Source: Cognatundibacterium oligocarboniphilum
GTDB lineage: Bacteria > Pseudomonadota > Gammaproteobacteria > Burkholderiales > Burkholderiaceae_D
Length of the DNA stretch: 64,000 bases
Direction: 5' to 3'
Assembly (NCBI RefSeq): GCF_013377855.1
Contig: NZ_JABXYJ010000001.1
Coordinates: 454,964-518,963 of the forward strand
A model generated the notes under the pieces. The model had not been told where the DNA came from and did no database searches. It worked only from the letters and a program-made list of their open reading frames with translations. Both the position numbers and the translations under genes were made by a program. Shown here piece by piece: positions 1 through 8,291 of this stretch (position 1 is its first letter; each line of letters opens with the position of its first letter).

Positions 1-897
1 GTTGACACTTATCGGGGAACACGCGAGGGTGTCCCGAATCTCGTCAGGCTGCTGAAAAAACATGGTGCCGGTGCAACTTTTCTGTTTTCACTCGGAAAAG
101 ATCACACTGGCTGGGCCTTGCGCAGGGCTTTTCGGCCGGGTTTTTTTCAGAAAGTGTCCCGTACTTCAGTTGTCAAGCATTACGGCATTAAAACACTGAT
201 GTATGGTGTTTTTTTGCCTGCTCCGGATATTGGCAGCTGTACCAGTGAAATGCGGGCGGTTCAGGCAGCGGGCTTTGAGTGCGGCATTCACACCTGGGAT
301 CATGTAGTCTGGCAGGACAATGTCCGCCAGCGCGGCGAAAAATGGACTCGCCATCAACTGCAACAGGCATATCAGCGTTTTCAGCAGATTTTTGGTGCTC
401 CGCCAAATACACATGGCGCTGCCGGCTGGCAAATGAATAAATATGCCTTTCAGCAATTGAATGAGTTCGGTATGCGTTATGCTTCTGATGGCCGGGCAAT
501 GCTGAATGAAGATGGCAGCCTGACGAATCCGGGGGCAGGTCCTTACCGCCTGCAGGATGGTGCATGCATACAGATGCCGACAACATTGCCAACGCTGGAC
601 GAATTGCTTGGGCGACAGATCAATGGACAGGAAATTACGACCGGTAACATCGCTGCACATATTCTGACTTTGACGCAGACACACAGAGACCATGTATTTA
701 CCCTGCACGCAGAGCTTGAAGGGCAAAAACTCGCCCCCATATTCGAGGAATTGCTGATTGGCTGGATCGGGCAGGGATACGATTGTATTTCGATGGCTGA
801 TTTTTATGCGTCCATCAAAGACCAGTCATTGCCTGTTGCACCGCTAACATGGGCAAGCCTGCCAGGACGCTCGGGAGAACTGGTTGCGCTGATGTAA
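1..897 (+). CDS. arnD: ArnD-type undecaprenyl-phosphate 4-deoxy-4-formamido-L-arabinose deformylase (5'-truncated)
   Basis: The reading frame is open from base 1, so the start lies before the window; the first residues read VDTYRGTREGVP, matching the ArnD N-terminus with its metal-binding VDT motif. The frame then shows HTWDHVVW (metal-binding His region), AAGW, PTTLPTLDELLG and TLHAELEGQKLAPIFEELL, the characteristic order of this NodB-fold (CE4-like) family. ArnD removes the formyl group from undecaprenyl-phosphate-Ara4FN at the inner membrane, giving the donor that ArnT transfers to lipid A for polymyxin resistance. Other arn genes probably lie upstream, outside the window; an ArnT-like transferase occurs separately at 29.6-31.3 kb. 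A Met at 118 is internal and not the true start. The family call is firm. Confidence 0.92.
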   Translation, partial: VDTYRGTREGVPNLVRLLKKHGAGATFLFSLGKDHTGWALRRAFRPGFFQKVSRTSVVKHYGIKTLMYGVFLPAPDIGSCTSEMRAVQAAGFECGIHTWDHVVWQDNVRQRGEKWTRHQLQQAYQRFQQIFGAPPNTHGAAGWQMNKYAFQQLNEFGMRYASDGRAMLNEDGSLTNPGAGPYRLQDGACIQMPTTLPTLDELLGRQINGQEITTGNIAAHILTLTQTHRDHVFTLHAELEGQKLAPIFEELLIGWIGQGYDCISMADFYASIKDQSLPVAPLTWASLPGRSGELVALM

Positions 898-944
898 ACC
901 TGTGGCAGCAGCATTTTCTCCCTTCACACATCAAGGAGATTGTA

Positions 945-1421
945 GTGGCTGAAACCCCTTCCGCACTTAACTGCCAGGTTCCCGAATTTTCCGCTCCCAT
1001 GACGGGCGGCAATACCTTTCAACTCAGCAATTTCGCGGGTAAAAATATCGTTCTGTATTTTTACCCAAAAGACAACACCCCTGGCTGCACCACGGAAGGA
1101 ATAGCCTTCCGTGATCTCCATCCCCGATTTTCGGCAGCGAATACTGAAATTTTTGGTATCAGTCGCGATAGTCTGCGTTCTCATGAAGGGTTTAAAACCA
1201 AGCTGGCATTGCCGTTTGATCTGATTTCCGACCCTGACGAAACCTTGTGCCAGCTGTTTAATGTGATGAAAATGAAAAATATGTATGGCAAGCAAGTCCG
1301 CGGCATAGAACGAAGCACATTTTTGATTGACGCCAAAGGTAAATTGGTGAAAGAATGGAGAGGCGTCAAAGTCGCAGGTCACGTTGATGAAGTACTTGAA
1401 TTTGTGAGCGCACAAACATAA
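945..1421 (+). CDS. bcp: Peroxiredoxin, Bcp/PrxQ family
   Basis: A thiol peroxidase of about 158 residues that reduces hydrogen peroxide and organic hydroperoxides. The peroxidatic cysteine sits in YPKDNTPGCTTE, the standard Bcp motif. The resolving cysteine found five residues later in E. coli Bcp is absent (the sequence runs GCTTEGIAF); another Cys occurs in DETLCQLF, as in PrxQ members that use a more distal Cys, so the mechanism is either that type or 1-Cys. I chose the GTG at 945 because AAGGAG lies at 933-938, six bases upstream, and the family N-terminus fits; an ATG at 849 in the same frame overlaps arnD and would add a non-homologous extension. A hairpin terminator follows. Confidence 0.92.
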   Translation: MAETPSALNCQVPEFSAPMTGGNTFQLSNFAGKNIVLYFYPKDNTPGCTTEGIAFRDLHPRFSAANTEIFGISRDSLRSHEGFKTKLALPFDLISDPDETLCQLFNVMKMKNMYGKQVRGIERSTFLIDAKGKLVKEWRGVKVAGHVDEVLEFVSAQT

Positions 1422-1448
1422 TTGGACTCAAACGATTTTTTATTTTTC

Positions 1449-1505
1449 AAAGCCGCAGATGGTCAATCCAGCATTAATGCCGGGTAAGCCACAGCGGCTT
1501 TTTAA
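1449..1505 (+). terminator. Long-loop hairpin with T-run after bcp
   Basis: AAAGCCGC (1449-1456) pairs with GCGGCTTT (1494-1501), followed by more T. The 37-base loop contains the perfect 10-bp palindrome GCATTAATGC, so it can fold further. It lies between bcp and the PhoH gene and probably terminates bcp transcription. The long loop makes this less certain than the other terminators in the window. Confidence 0.5.
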
Positions 1506-1537
1506 TTTTCCAGCTCTCACTTTTTACTGAGGTATTC

Positions 1538-3262
1538 ATGCCATTGCCTAAAATGCCGGCAAAACCAGCCGCCTTACTGTCTCCCAAAGACTATCCAAAA
1601 ACAGAAACAGTAAAGAACACCAAAACGGCTGCAAAAACAGTCAAAGCGACGCCCCCGGAGCACATGAAAACACCTTCTGCCGGCAGCGTTATTCCCGCCA
1701 GAAGAAAAATGCCAGTTGCAGCGGATAAGACACCAGTAGTGATTGCCAGAGCAAACTCTGAAAAGTCTGCCAAGGCGACTCCTGCTGCTGCGACAGAAAA
1801 AAAGGTGCCGGAACATCGCGCCAAATCCAGCACCAGCAAAGCAGCAGATGAATCCGGTACGACCAAGCTGTTTGTGCTGGACACCAATGTGCTGATGCAT
1901 GATCCGACCTCTTTGTTCCGCTTTGAAGAACACGATATTTATCTGCCGATGATCACACTCGAAGAATTGGATGATCATAAAAAAGGAATGTCAGAAGTGG
2001 CGCGCAATGCACGCCAGGTATCGCGCTCTCTGGATGCACTGGTCGGAGACATTGATCATCACGCGATTGAAAAAGGGATTCCTTTATCAAAATTAGGTAA
2101 TAAAGATGCGAAAGGCCATCTCTATTTCCAGACCAAGCTGCATGTCAATGAATTGCCACGCGGCTTACCTCAGGGCAAGGCTGACAATCAGATTCTGGGC
2201 GTAGTGCAAGCACTGGAGCAGGAATTTCCCGGCAGACCGGTTGTACTGGTGTCCAAAGACATCAATATGCGTATCAAGGCACGTGCCCTGGGGCTGCCTG
2301 CAGAGGATTATTTCAATGATCACGTCCTCGAAGACTCTGATCTGCTGTATTCCGGAATTGTCCAATTACCTGATGACTTCTGGAACCGGCACGGCAAGGG
2401 AATTGAAACCTGGCAAGAGAATAAAAATGGTCTCAGCTCCACGTTTTACCGGATTACCGGTCCGGTTATCCCTTCTTTACTGGTCAATCAGTTCGTGTAT
2501 CTGGAGCCTAAAAATGGGGAAGCCTCATTTTATGGACAAGTCAGACAAATCAACGGTAAAACAGCTGTTTTACAAACACTGAGGGATTACGGGCATGTCA
2601 AGCACAGCGTCTGGGGCATTACCTCGCGCAACCGCGAACAAAACTTTGCACTGAACTTATTGATGGATCCTGAATGTGATTTCGTCACCCTGCTGGGTCA
2701 GGCCGGTACCGGAAAAACCTTGCTGGCACTGGCAGCTGGTCTTGCCCAGGTTCTCGAAAGCAAGACCTATAACGAGATTATCGTAACGCGCGTCACCGTT
2801 CCTGTTGGTGAAGATATCGGCTTCCTCCCGGGTACGGAAGAAGAAAAAATGTCACCATGGATGGGAGCGTTTGACGACAATCTGGAAGTACTGAATAAGT
2901 CTGATAACGATGCCGGCGACTGGGGGCGAGCTGCAACACAGGATTTGATCCGGTCAAAAATCAAGATCAAATCTCTGAACTTCATGCGGGGGCGGACATT
3001 CGTCAATAAATTCCTGATTATTGATGAGGCACAAAATCTGACGCCCAAACAAATGAAAACACTAGTCACCCGTGCTGGTCCGGGAACAAAAATTGTCTGT
3101 CTTGGCAATATTGCCCAGATTGACACGCCTTACCTGACTGAGGGCTCCAGTGGTCTGACTTACGTAGTTGACCGTTTCAAAGGCTGGGCACATAGCGGTC
3201 ACGTGACGCTGGCGCGCGGCGAACGCTCTCGTCTGGCAGATCATGCGAGTGAAATTTTGTAA
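1538..3262 (+). CDS. PIN-domain plus PhoH-type ATPase (YlaK-like)
   Basis: A 574-residue two-domain protein. Residues 1 to about 105 are a basic, Ala/Pro/Thr/Lys-rich low-complexity extension. A PIN-type nuclease domain follows (FVLDTNVLMHDP, then LEELD and SKDINMRIKA, supplying the acidic residues). The C-terminal half is a PhoH P-loop ATPase with Walker A GQAGTGKT around residues 387-394 and Walker B FLIIDEAQN around 492-500, ending ARGERSRLADHASEIL. PIN-PhoH fusions are thought to be RNA-directed ATPase/nuclease enzymes, by analogy with the mycobacterial PhoH2 protein; the physiological RNA is unknown. TGAGGT ahead of the ATG acts as ribosome binding site. It is monocistronic, closed by a strong terminator. 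The long N-terminal tail is not part of either domain. Confidence 0.9.
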   Translation: MPLPKMPAKPAALLSPKDYPKTETVKNTKTAAKTVKATPPEHMKTPSAGSVIPARRKMPVAADKTPVVIARANSEKSAKATPAAATEKKVPEHRAKSSTSKAADESGTTKLFVLDTNVLMHDPTSLFRFEEHDIYLPMITLEELDDHKKGMSEVARNARQVSRSLDALVGDIDHHAIEKGIPLSKLGNKDAKGHLYFQTKLHVNELPRGLPQGKADNQILGVVQALEQEFPGRPVVLVSKDINMRIKARALGLPAEDYFNDHVLEDSDLLYSGIVQLPDDFWNRHGKGIETWQENKNGLSSTFYRITGPVIPSLLVNQFVYLEPKNGEASFYGQVRQINGKTAVLQTLRDYGHVKHSVWGITSRNREQNFALNLLMDPECDFVTLLGQAGTGKTLLALAAGLAQVLESKTYNEIIVTRVTVPVGEDIGFLPGTEEEKMSPWMGAFDDNLEVLNKSDNDAGDWGRAATQDLIRSKIKIKSLNFMRGRTFVNKFLIIDEAQNLTPKQMKTLVTRAGPGTKIVCLGNIAQIDTPYLTEGSSGLTYVVDRFKGWAHSGHVTLARGERSRLADHASEIL

Positions 3263-3283
3263 TTGATAACTTATTTCACAGAT

Positions 3284-3312
3284 AAAGGCGCTGCGTTGCA
3301 GCGCCTTTTTTA
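3284..3312 (+). terminator. Rho-independent terminator after the PhoH gene
   Basis: Perfect 11-bp stem AAAGGCGCTGC / GCAGCGCCTTT with a GTT loop, followed by a T-run. Confidence 0.92.
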
Positions 3313-3337
3313 TGGTCTGCAAAAATTTATGACTTGA

Positions 3338-3359
3338 TATAAAATATTGCCTAGTCAAT
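3338..3359 (+). promoter_or_regulatory. Putative promoter -10 and MarR-type operator upstream of the efflux operon
   Basis: A TATAAA-like -10 region (3338-3345) abuts ATTGCCTAGTCAAT at 3346-3359, which is one base away from the perfect palindrome ATTGCCTAGGCAAT. MarR/EmrR family repressors bind dyads of this type, and the gene that starts at 3368 encodes a MarR protein, so autorepression by blocking RNA polymerase is likely. No convincing -35 was found. The operator role is inferred from sequence and position only. Confidence 0.5.
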
Positions 3360-3367
3360 GATTTTTT

Positions 3368-3856
3368 ATGATCATGAATACTCAAGATTCCTCACTGAAG
3401 TTCGATGTTTCCCATCTGGAGGATAGTGTCGGCTATTTACTTGCCAGAGCGCGGACTATGCTGTCCAGATCGGTGGATGACTCCTTGCGCTCGCTGGGTC
3501 TGACGCATGCTCAGGCCAGTGTTTTCCTGCTGATTAACGTTGGAAAATGCAGCACGGCGGCAGAACTGGCAAGAGATCTGTTCATCGATTCCGCAGCAAT
3601 GAAGCGCACGGTAGACCGGCTGGAAGCGAAAAACTTTATCCGGCGCATCGCTGATCCTGCCGATAAACGCTTGTTTAAGCTGGAGCTGACAGAGACAGGG
3701 AAACATCTTGCAGAACAATTGCCTCCGCTTTACCGGGAAGTGCTGAATGTCGGATTTACCGGATTCACTCAGGAAGAAATCGGTTTTCTGAAAAGCCTGT
3801 TGCGAAAGTTATTAGCTAACCGGCCCTTGCTTGAAGAAAAAAATAATCATTGCTGA
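3368..3856 (+). CDS. MarR-family transcriptional regulator of the adjacent efflux operon
   Basis: A 162-residue winged-helix protein. The helix-turn-helix spans roughly residues 55-95 (GLTHAQASVFLLI, then AAELARDLFIDSAAMKRTVDRLEAKNFI), and the wing carries the DPADKR motif typical of MarR proteins. Homologues such as EmrR/MprA repress drug efflux genes and are released by phenolic or hydrophobic ligands. The gene is the first of four co-directed genes (regulator, outer-membrane channel, EmrA, EmrB), and a near-palindromic site lies just upstream. An alternative ATG exists at 3374, two codons in. The ligand cannot be told from the sequence. Confidence 0.9.
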   Translation: MIMNTQDSSLKFDVSHLEDSVGYLLARARTMLSRSVDDSLRSLGLTHAQASVFLLINVGKCSTAAELARDLFIDSAAMKRTVDRLEAKNFIRRIADPADKRLFKLELTETGKHLAEQLPPLYREVLNVGFTGFTQEEIGFLKSLLRKLLANRPLLEEKNNHC

Positions 3857-3903
3857 GACAATTAATTTATCTTGTTTCATCCCATTTTAAAGATATCGCC
3901 CCC

Positions 3904-5433
3904 ATGAAATCCATATCTAAAAAACACAACAGCTCCCAGCGGTTGTTCAGGCGCTTAATGTCAGCCAGTTTGATAGCCAGTGCTGTCACGATGCTGTCTG
4001 CCTGTGTGAGTTACGACGGCATACAAAGCCAGGCGCAATTAAAAACCATCGCTGATCAGGCTAATTCCGGCATCTTTGCCAATCAACACGGGCAATGGCC
4101 GGCAGCCGACTGGGCGCAGCAAATCGGCGGCGGCGATTTGCAAACCTTGATTCAAACCGGCCTACGTGATAACCCTGGTCTGCAAGCGGCGGCAGCCCGT
4201 ATTCAGGCAGCGCAGGCAGCAACAGGGATTACCAAAGCGAACACCCTGCCTTCTGTGAACGGTAATTACAGTACGACCTACCAACGTTTTACCGAGCATG
4301 GTCTCATCCCTCCTCCGCTGGCCGGCACTTACGACACCGATAATCAGCTGGCACTGAGTGCCTCTTACGAACTGGATTTCTGGGGCAAACATCGTACTGA
4401 AATGCGCGCTGTTCTGTCTCAGGAAAAAATTGCAGAAGCAGAACAGCAGAGTGCACGCTTAATGCTCAGCAACGCGATTGCCCGCAGCTGGATACAACTG
4501 ATTCGTGGCTATCAGCAACTGGCCATCAGTGAACAGCAACTGGCTATCCGGGAAAAGCTGGATGTGTTGACCAGCCAGCGCGTCAAAGCCGGGTTGGATA
4601 CCAAATCCGAGATTCAGCAAAGTCTGATTCAGATTTCCAATCTCAAAAATGAAATCAGCAACTGGAAAGAAAATATTATGCTGACCCGAAATCAGCTGGC
4701 TGCTTTGATCGGTGCCGGACCTGAACGCGGTCAGCAAATTCCTGTTCCACAATATCAGCCGCCTGGCGACATCACAGCACCTGCCAGCCTCCCTCTAGAG
4801 CTGATCAGCCGTCGGCCAGATATCACTGCCGCACGCTGGCGTGTGGAAGCGGGGCAAAGTGAGATTGAATTATCCAAAACTCAATTTTATCCGAACGTGA
4901 ATATTTCCGGTTTCGTTGGTCTTTCAAGTCTCGGACTGGATCATTTACTTCGATCGGGCAGCATGATCAACGGCATTGGTCCTGCAATACATCTCCCTGT
5001 ATTCGAAGGCGGCCGCTTACGCTCGCAATTAAAAAACCGGGTTGCCGGCTATGATGTCGCAGTCGCCACCTACAATCAAAGCCTGACCGATGCCTTGCAC
5101 GAAGTAGCAGATCAGATTCAGATTATTCAGGTATGCAATGAACAATCAAAGCAGCAGCAGCAAGCCGAACAGGCAGCCTGGACTGCCCTGAAGCTCGCTC
5201 AACAACGTCAGCTGGCAGGTACAGCCAACGTATTACCTGTGCTGATGGCCGAAAGCGCCCTGCTCTCCCAGCAAAAATTATCGCTGGACATCCATTTGCG
5301 GCACATAGACAGTCAGATCAATCTGATCAAGGCTCTCGGTGGCGGCTATGACAGCCATGCTGTGCCAGACAGCAGCACATCCAGACTCACAACAAAAAAT
5401 CATTCAGTATCCAACATTCCGGAGGTAGCGTAA
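3904..5433 (+). CDS. Outer-membrane efflux channel lipoprotein, NodT/OprM family
   Basis: A TolC-fold factor of about 509 residues, the outer-membrane exit duct of the tripartite pump encoded with the next two genes. The N-terminus after the chosen ATG (3904) is basic, then hydrophobic, and ends in the lipobox LSAC, so the mature protein is probably acylated at that Cys. Two OEP repeats follow, with Ala/Gln-rich coiled-coil helices (for example ELDFWGKHRTEMRAV and SRRPDITAARWRVEAGQSE) that are hallmarks of the NodT family. An upstream in-frame ATG at 3850 overlaps the MarR gene and would put a non-signal segment before the signal peptide. The stop codon overlaps the emrA start (TAATG), implying coupled translation. 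Confidence 0.93.
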   Translation: MKSISKKHNSSQRLFRRLMSASLIASAVTMLSACVSYDGIQSQAQLKTIADQANSGIFANQHGQWPAADWAQQIGGGDLQTLIQTGLRDNPGLQAAAARIQAAQAATGITKANTLPSVNGNYSTTYQRFTEHGLIPPPLAGTYDTDNQLALSASYELDFWGKHRTEMRAVLSQEKIAEAEQQSARLMLSNAIARSWIQLIRGYQQLAISEQQLAIREKLDVLTSQRVKAGLDTKSEIQQSLIQISNLKNEISNWKENIMLTRNQLAALIGAGPERGQQIPVPQYQPPGDITAPASLPLELISRRPDITAARWRVEAGQSEIELSKTQFYPNVNISGFVGLSSLGLDHLLRSGSMINGIGPAIHLPVFEGGRLRSQLKNRVAGYDVAVATYNQSLTDALHEVADQIQIIQVCNEQSKQQQQAEQAAWTALKLAQQRQLAGTANVLPVLMAESALLSQQKLSLDIHLRHIDSQINLIKALGGGYDSHAVPDSSTSRLTTKNHSVSNIPEVA

Positions 5434-6677
5434 TGAACGCTCCAGTACAAAATTCCACGCCATCTACTCCTAATGAACCTGCTTCCGACAACAGCAAACG
5501 TCGGGGACTGTTGCTGATTGTCTCCGGCATCATTCTGCTGGCGGGCATCGCCTATGGCGCATGGTGGGCGCTGGTCGCCCGTAACTATGAACATACCGAT
5601 GATGCCTACGCCGCCGGCAATGTGATTCAGGTCACGCCACAGATTGCAGGTACAGTCGTCGCCATTCATGCGGACGATACAGATCTGGTGCAGTCTGGCA
5701 AGCCGTTGATTGATCTGGATAAAACTGACGCCAAAGTCGCTCTGGAGCAGGCCGAGGCGCAACTGGCGCAGACGGTACGCGAAGTCCGTGTTCTGTTCGC
5801 TAACAATGCCAGTTTGCAGGCTAATATCGATGTCCGTAACAGTGACGTTGAGCGTGCCAAGTCCGATCTGGCACGACGTCAGCAATTGCTGAGTACCGGC
5901 GCCATTTCTGCTGAAGAACTGGAACATGCTAAGAATGCACTCAAAACAGCAGAGGCTGCCCAGCTTGCGGCACGTGAACAACTCGGCGCCAACCGGGCGC
6001 TGACAGACAATACCAGCGTCAGCCAGCACCCGAATGTATTACGCGCAGCCGCAAAATTACGCGAAGCGATGCTGGCATACAGCCGTGCCTCCTTACCTGC
6101 ACCAGCAACCGGCTATGTGGCCAAGCGCGCCGTTCAGGTCGGTCAGCGAGTCGCTCCAGGTGCGCCTTTGCTATCGATCGTACCGCTCAATTCGCTGTGG
6201 GTGGATGCCAATTTCAAGGAAGTACAACTGGCGCACATGCGCATCGGTCAGGACGTAACACTGCACGCCGATCTGTATGGCAGCGACGTCGAATACCACG
6301 GAAAAATTGTCGGTTTGTCTGCCGGTACAGGTGCCGCATTCGCGCTGCTGCCGGCACAGAATGCCAGCGGTAACTGGATCAAGGTTGTACAACGTGTTCC
6401 AGTGCGTATTTCCCTTGATCCGAAAGAACTCGAAAGCCATCCTTTGCGTATCGGCGTATCGATGCAGGTACAGGTGAATATCTCTCAGCAACAGGGTGCA
6501 CCTGTCACGGCCAGTCAGCCAGCAAGAGTAACGCCGGCATATCAAACGCAGGTATTTGAACAGGCTGCCAAGGATGCCGACCAGCGTATTGCCCAGATTA
6601 TTCAGATCAACTTATCCAATGCTCAGAACAGTACTCCAGCAACCGTAAAAAATACCGCGGATACGAAAGCAAAATAA
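5433..6677 (+). CDS. emrA: EmrA-type membrane fusion protein of multidrug efflux pump
   Basis: A 414-residue HlyD-family periplasmic adaptor. One membrane helix lies near residues 25-47 (LLLIVSGIILLAGIAYGAWW), followed by the family signature EHTDDAYAAGNVIQVTPQIAGTV, a coiled-coil hairpin (residues about 100-190) and the second lipoyl half (APATGYVAKRAVQVGQRV). It links the inner-membrane transporter EmrB to the outer-membrane channel encoded just upstream. The start overlaps the preceding stop (TAATG), with GGAGG at 5421-5425, and its own stop overlaps the emrB start in the same way. The C-terminal 60 residues after the beta domain are Gln/Ala/Thr-rich and probably flexible. Confidence 0.94.
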   Translation: MNAPVQNSTPSTPNEPASDNSKRRGLLLIVSGIILLAGIAYGAWWALVARNYEHTDDAYAAGNVIQVTPQIAGTVVAIHADDTDLVQSGKPLIDLDKTDAKVALEQAEAQLAQTVREVRVLFANNASLQANIDVRNSDVERAKSDLARRQQLLSTGAISAEELEHAKNALKTAEAAQLAAREQLGANRALTDNTSVSQHPNVLRAAAKLREAMLAYSRASLPAPATGYVAKRAVQVGQRVAPGAPLLSIVPLNSLWVDANFKEVQLAHMRIGQDVTLHADLYGSDVEYHGKIVGLSAGTGAAFALLPAQNASGNWIKVVQRVPVRISLDPKELESHPLRIGVSMQVQVNISQQQGAPVTASQPARVTPAYQTQVFEQAAKDADQRIAQIIQINLSNAQNSTPATVKNTADTKAK

Positions 6678-8230
6678 TGAGCACAGCTTCCCGCGCTCCG
6701 TATGCGCCATTAAAGGGATCGCAACTGGCTATGGGCACGCTGGCCTTATCGCTGGCGGTATTTATGAATGTCCTGGATTCCTCGATTGCCAACGTTTCGA
6801 TTCCGGCGATTTCGGGAAATCTGGGTGTTTCTCCGCAACAGGGTACCTGGGTCATTACATCGTTTGCAGTAGCCAATGCGATTTCTGTGCCTCTGACTGG
6901 CTGGCTTACCACGCAGTTTGGCCAGGTCCGTTTATTTATGGCATCCATTCTGCTGTTCGTCATTTCATCATGGCTGTGCGGGATGGCGCCGAATATCGAA
7001 ATGTTGATCGCTGCCCGCATTTTGCAGGGAGCTGTTGCCGGCCCGATGATTCCGCTTTCGCAAGCCCTGCTGCTCGGGAGTTATCCACCCGCAAAAAGCT
7101 CGATGGCGCTGGCTTTATGGGGGATGACGACGCTGGTTGCTCCCATCATGGGCCCACTGCTTGGTGGCTGGATTTCGGATAATTATTCCTGGCCCTGGAT
7201 TTTTTACATCAACATTCCGGTCGGATTATTTACGGCATGGGCGACCTGGTCGATTTACCGGAAGCGTGAATCTGCGATCAAGGCACTGCCTATTGATAAA
7301 GTCGGCTTATTTTTGCTGGTAGTCTGGGTTGGTGCGTTGCAGTTAATGCTAGACAAAGGTAAAGAACTTGACTGGTTCAGTTCCGGGGAGATCATCCTGC
7401 TGACCGTCGTTGCAGTGATCGGATTTATTTATTTCGTGATCTGGGAAACAGGACAAGACCATCCGGTCGTTGATCTGTCCTTGTTTAAAGGCCGTAATTT
7501 TTCTGCTGGCGTCGTTGCCATTTCGATTGGTTACGGGCTGTTTTTTGGCAGTCTGGTCATCATGCCTTTATGGCTGCAGACTCAGCTGTCTTATACTGCG
7601 ACAGAGGCCGGAAAAGTCATGGCGCCAGTAGGTATTTTTGCGATTTTACTGTCGCCCGTGATCGGTAAGATTTTACCGAAAGTCGACGCCCGCAAGGTTG
7701 CCTCTGTGGCTTTTCTTGGTTTTGCGCTGGTGTTCTTTTTACGTGCGGGATTTACCACCGAAGTCGATACGATCACCCTGCTGATACCGACCCTGCTGCA
7801 AGGCGCTGCGATGTCGATGTTCTTTATTCCATTGACATCCATCATCTTATCTGGTCAACCACCCGATAAGATTCCCGCGGCATCCGGTTTGTCGAATTTC
7901 GTCAGGATCATGTGTGGCGGTATGGGGGCATCTATCATGACCACCATGTGGGATAGCCGTAGCACTATGCATCACGCACACATTACGGAGCACACAGGCA
8001 GTAGTTCCCAGTTATTCGTGCAGACCGTTCAGGGACTGAACCAGCAAGGTATTCCTGATGCAGGAGCTTACGCGCTCATCGACAGAATCATCAGCGTACA
8101 GGCCAGCACGATGGCTGCAACCGATCTGTTTTATATGGCAGCCTTTATGTTCCTCGGACTGATTGGCCTGGTCTGGCTGACTAAACCGAAAAAATCATCC
8201 ATCCCGGTTGATGCCGGCGGTGCGCACTGA
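6677..8230 (+). CDS. emrB: EmrB-type MFS multidrug transporter (DHA2 family)
   Basis: A 517-residue inner-membrane proton-drug antiporter with about 14 predicted membrane helices. Family marks include FMNVLDSSIANVSIPAI in helix 1, WVITSFAVANAISVPLTGWL, and motif C in GPLLGGWISDNYSWPWIFY. It works with the EmrA adaptor and the NodT channel to move hydrophobic drugs across both membranes. The ATG overlaps the emrA stop (TAATG). It is the last gene of the operon and is followed by a terminator. The substrates cannot be predicted. Confidence 0.95.
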   Translation: MSTASRAPYAPLKGSQLAMGTLALSLAVFMNVLDSSIANVSIPAISGNLGVSPQQGTWVITSFAVANAISVPLTGWLTTQFGQVRLFMASILLFVISSWLCGMAPNIEMLIAARILQGAVAGPMIPLSQALLLGSYPPAKSSMALALWGMTTLVAPIMGPLLGGWISDNYSWPWIFYINIPVGLFTAWATWSIYRKRESAIKALPIDKVGLFLLVVWVGALQLMLDKGKELDWFSSGEIILLTVVAVIGFIYFVIWETGQDHPVVDLSLFKGRNFSAGVVAISIGYGLFFGSLVIMPLWLQTQLSYTATEAGKVMAPVGIFAILLSPVIGKILPKVDARKVASVAFLGFALVFFLRAGFTTEVDTITLLIPTLLQGAAMSMFFIPLTSIILSGQPPDKIPAASGLSNFVRIMCGGMGASIMTTMWDSRSTMHHAHITEHTGSSSQLFVQTVQGLNQQGIPDAGAYALIDRIISVQASTMAATDLFYMAAFMFLGLIGLVWLTKPKKSSIPVDAGGAH

Positions 8231-8255
8231 CCCCATCTCCCTTTTGAATCCAATC

Positions 8256-8288
8256 AGGCCAGTCTTGCGTTACATAAGAGCTGGCCTT
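8256..8288 (+). terminator. Rho-independent terminator of the emr operon
   Basis: AGGCCAGTCTT pairs with AAGAGCTGGCCT with a single bulged G, followed by seven T. It lies between the convergent emrB and acyltransferase genes and fits only the plus strand, because no T-run exists on the other side. Confidence 0.85.
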
Positions 8289-8291
8289 TTT

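Noticed and set aside
166-726. 186-residue minus-strand frame over arnD
   Set aside because: Antisense shadow of the well-conserved arnD frame; no domain or signal seen.
924-1415. 163-residue minus-strand frame over bcp
   Set aside because: Covers the bcp coding region in antisense; the bcp motifs are clear.
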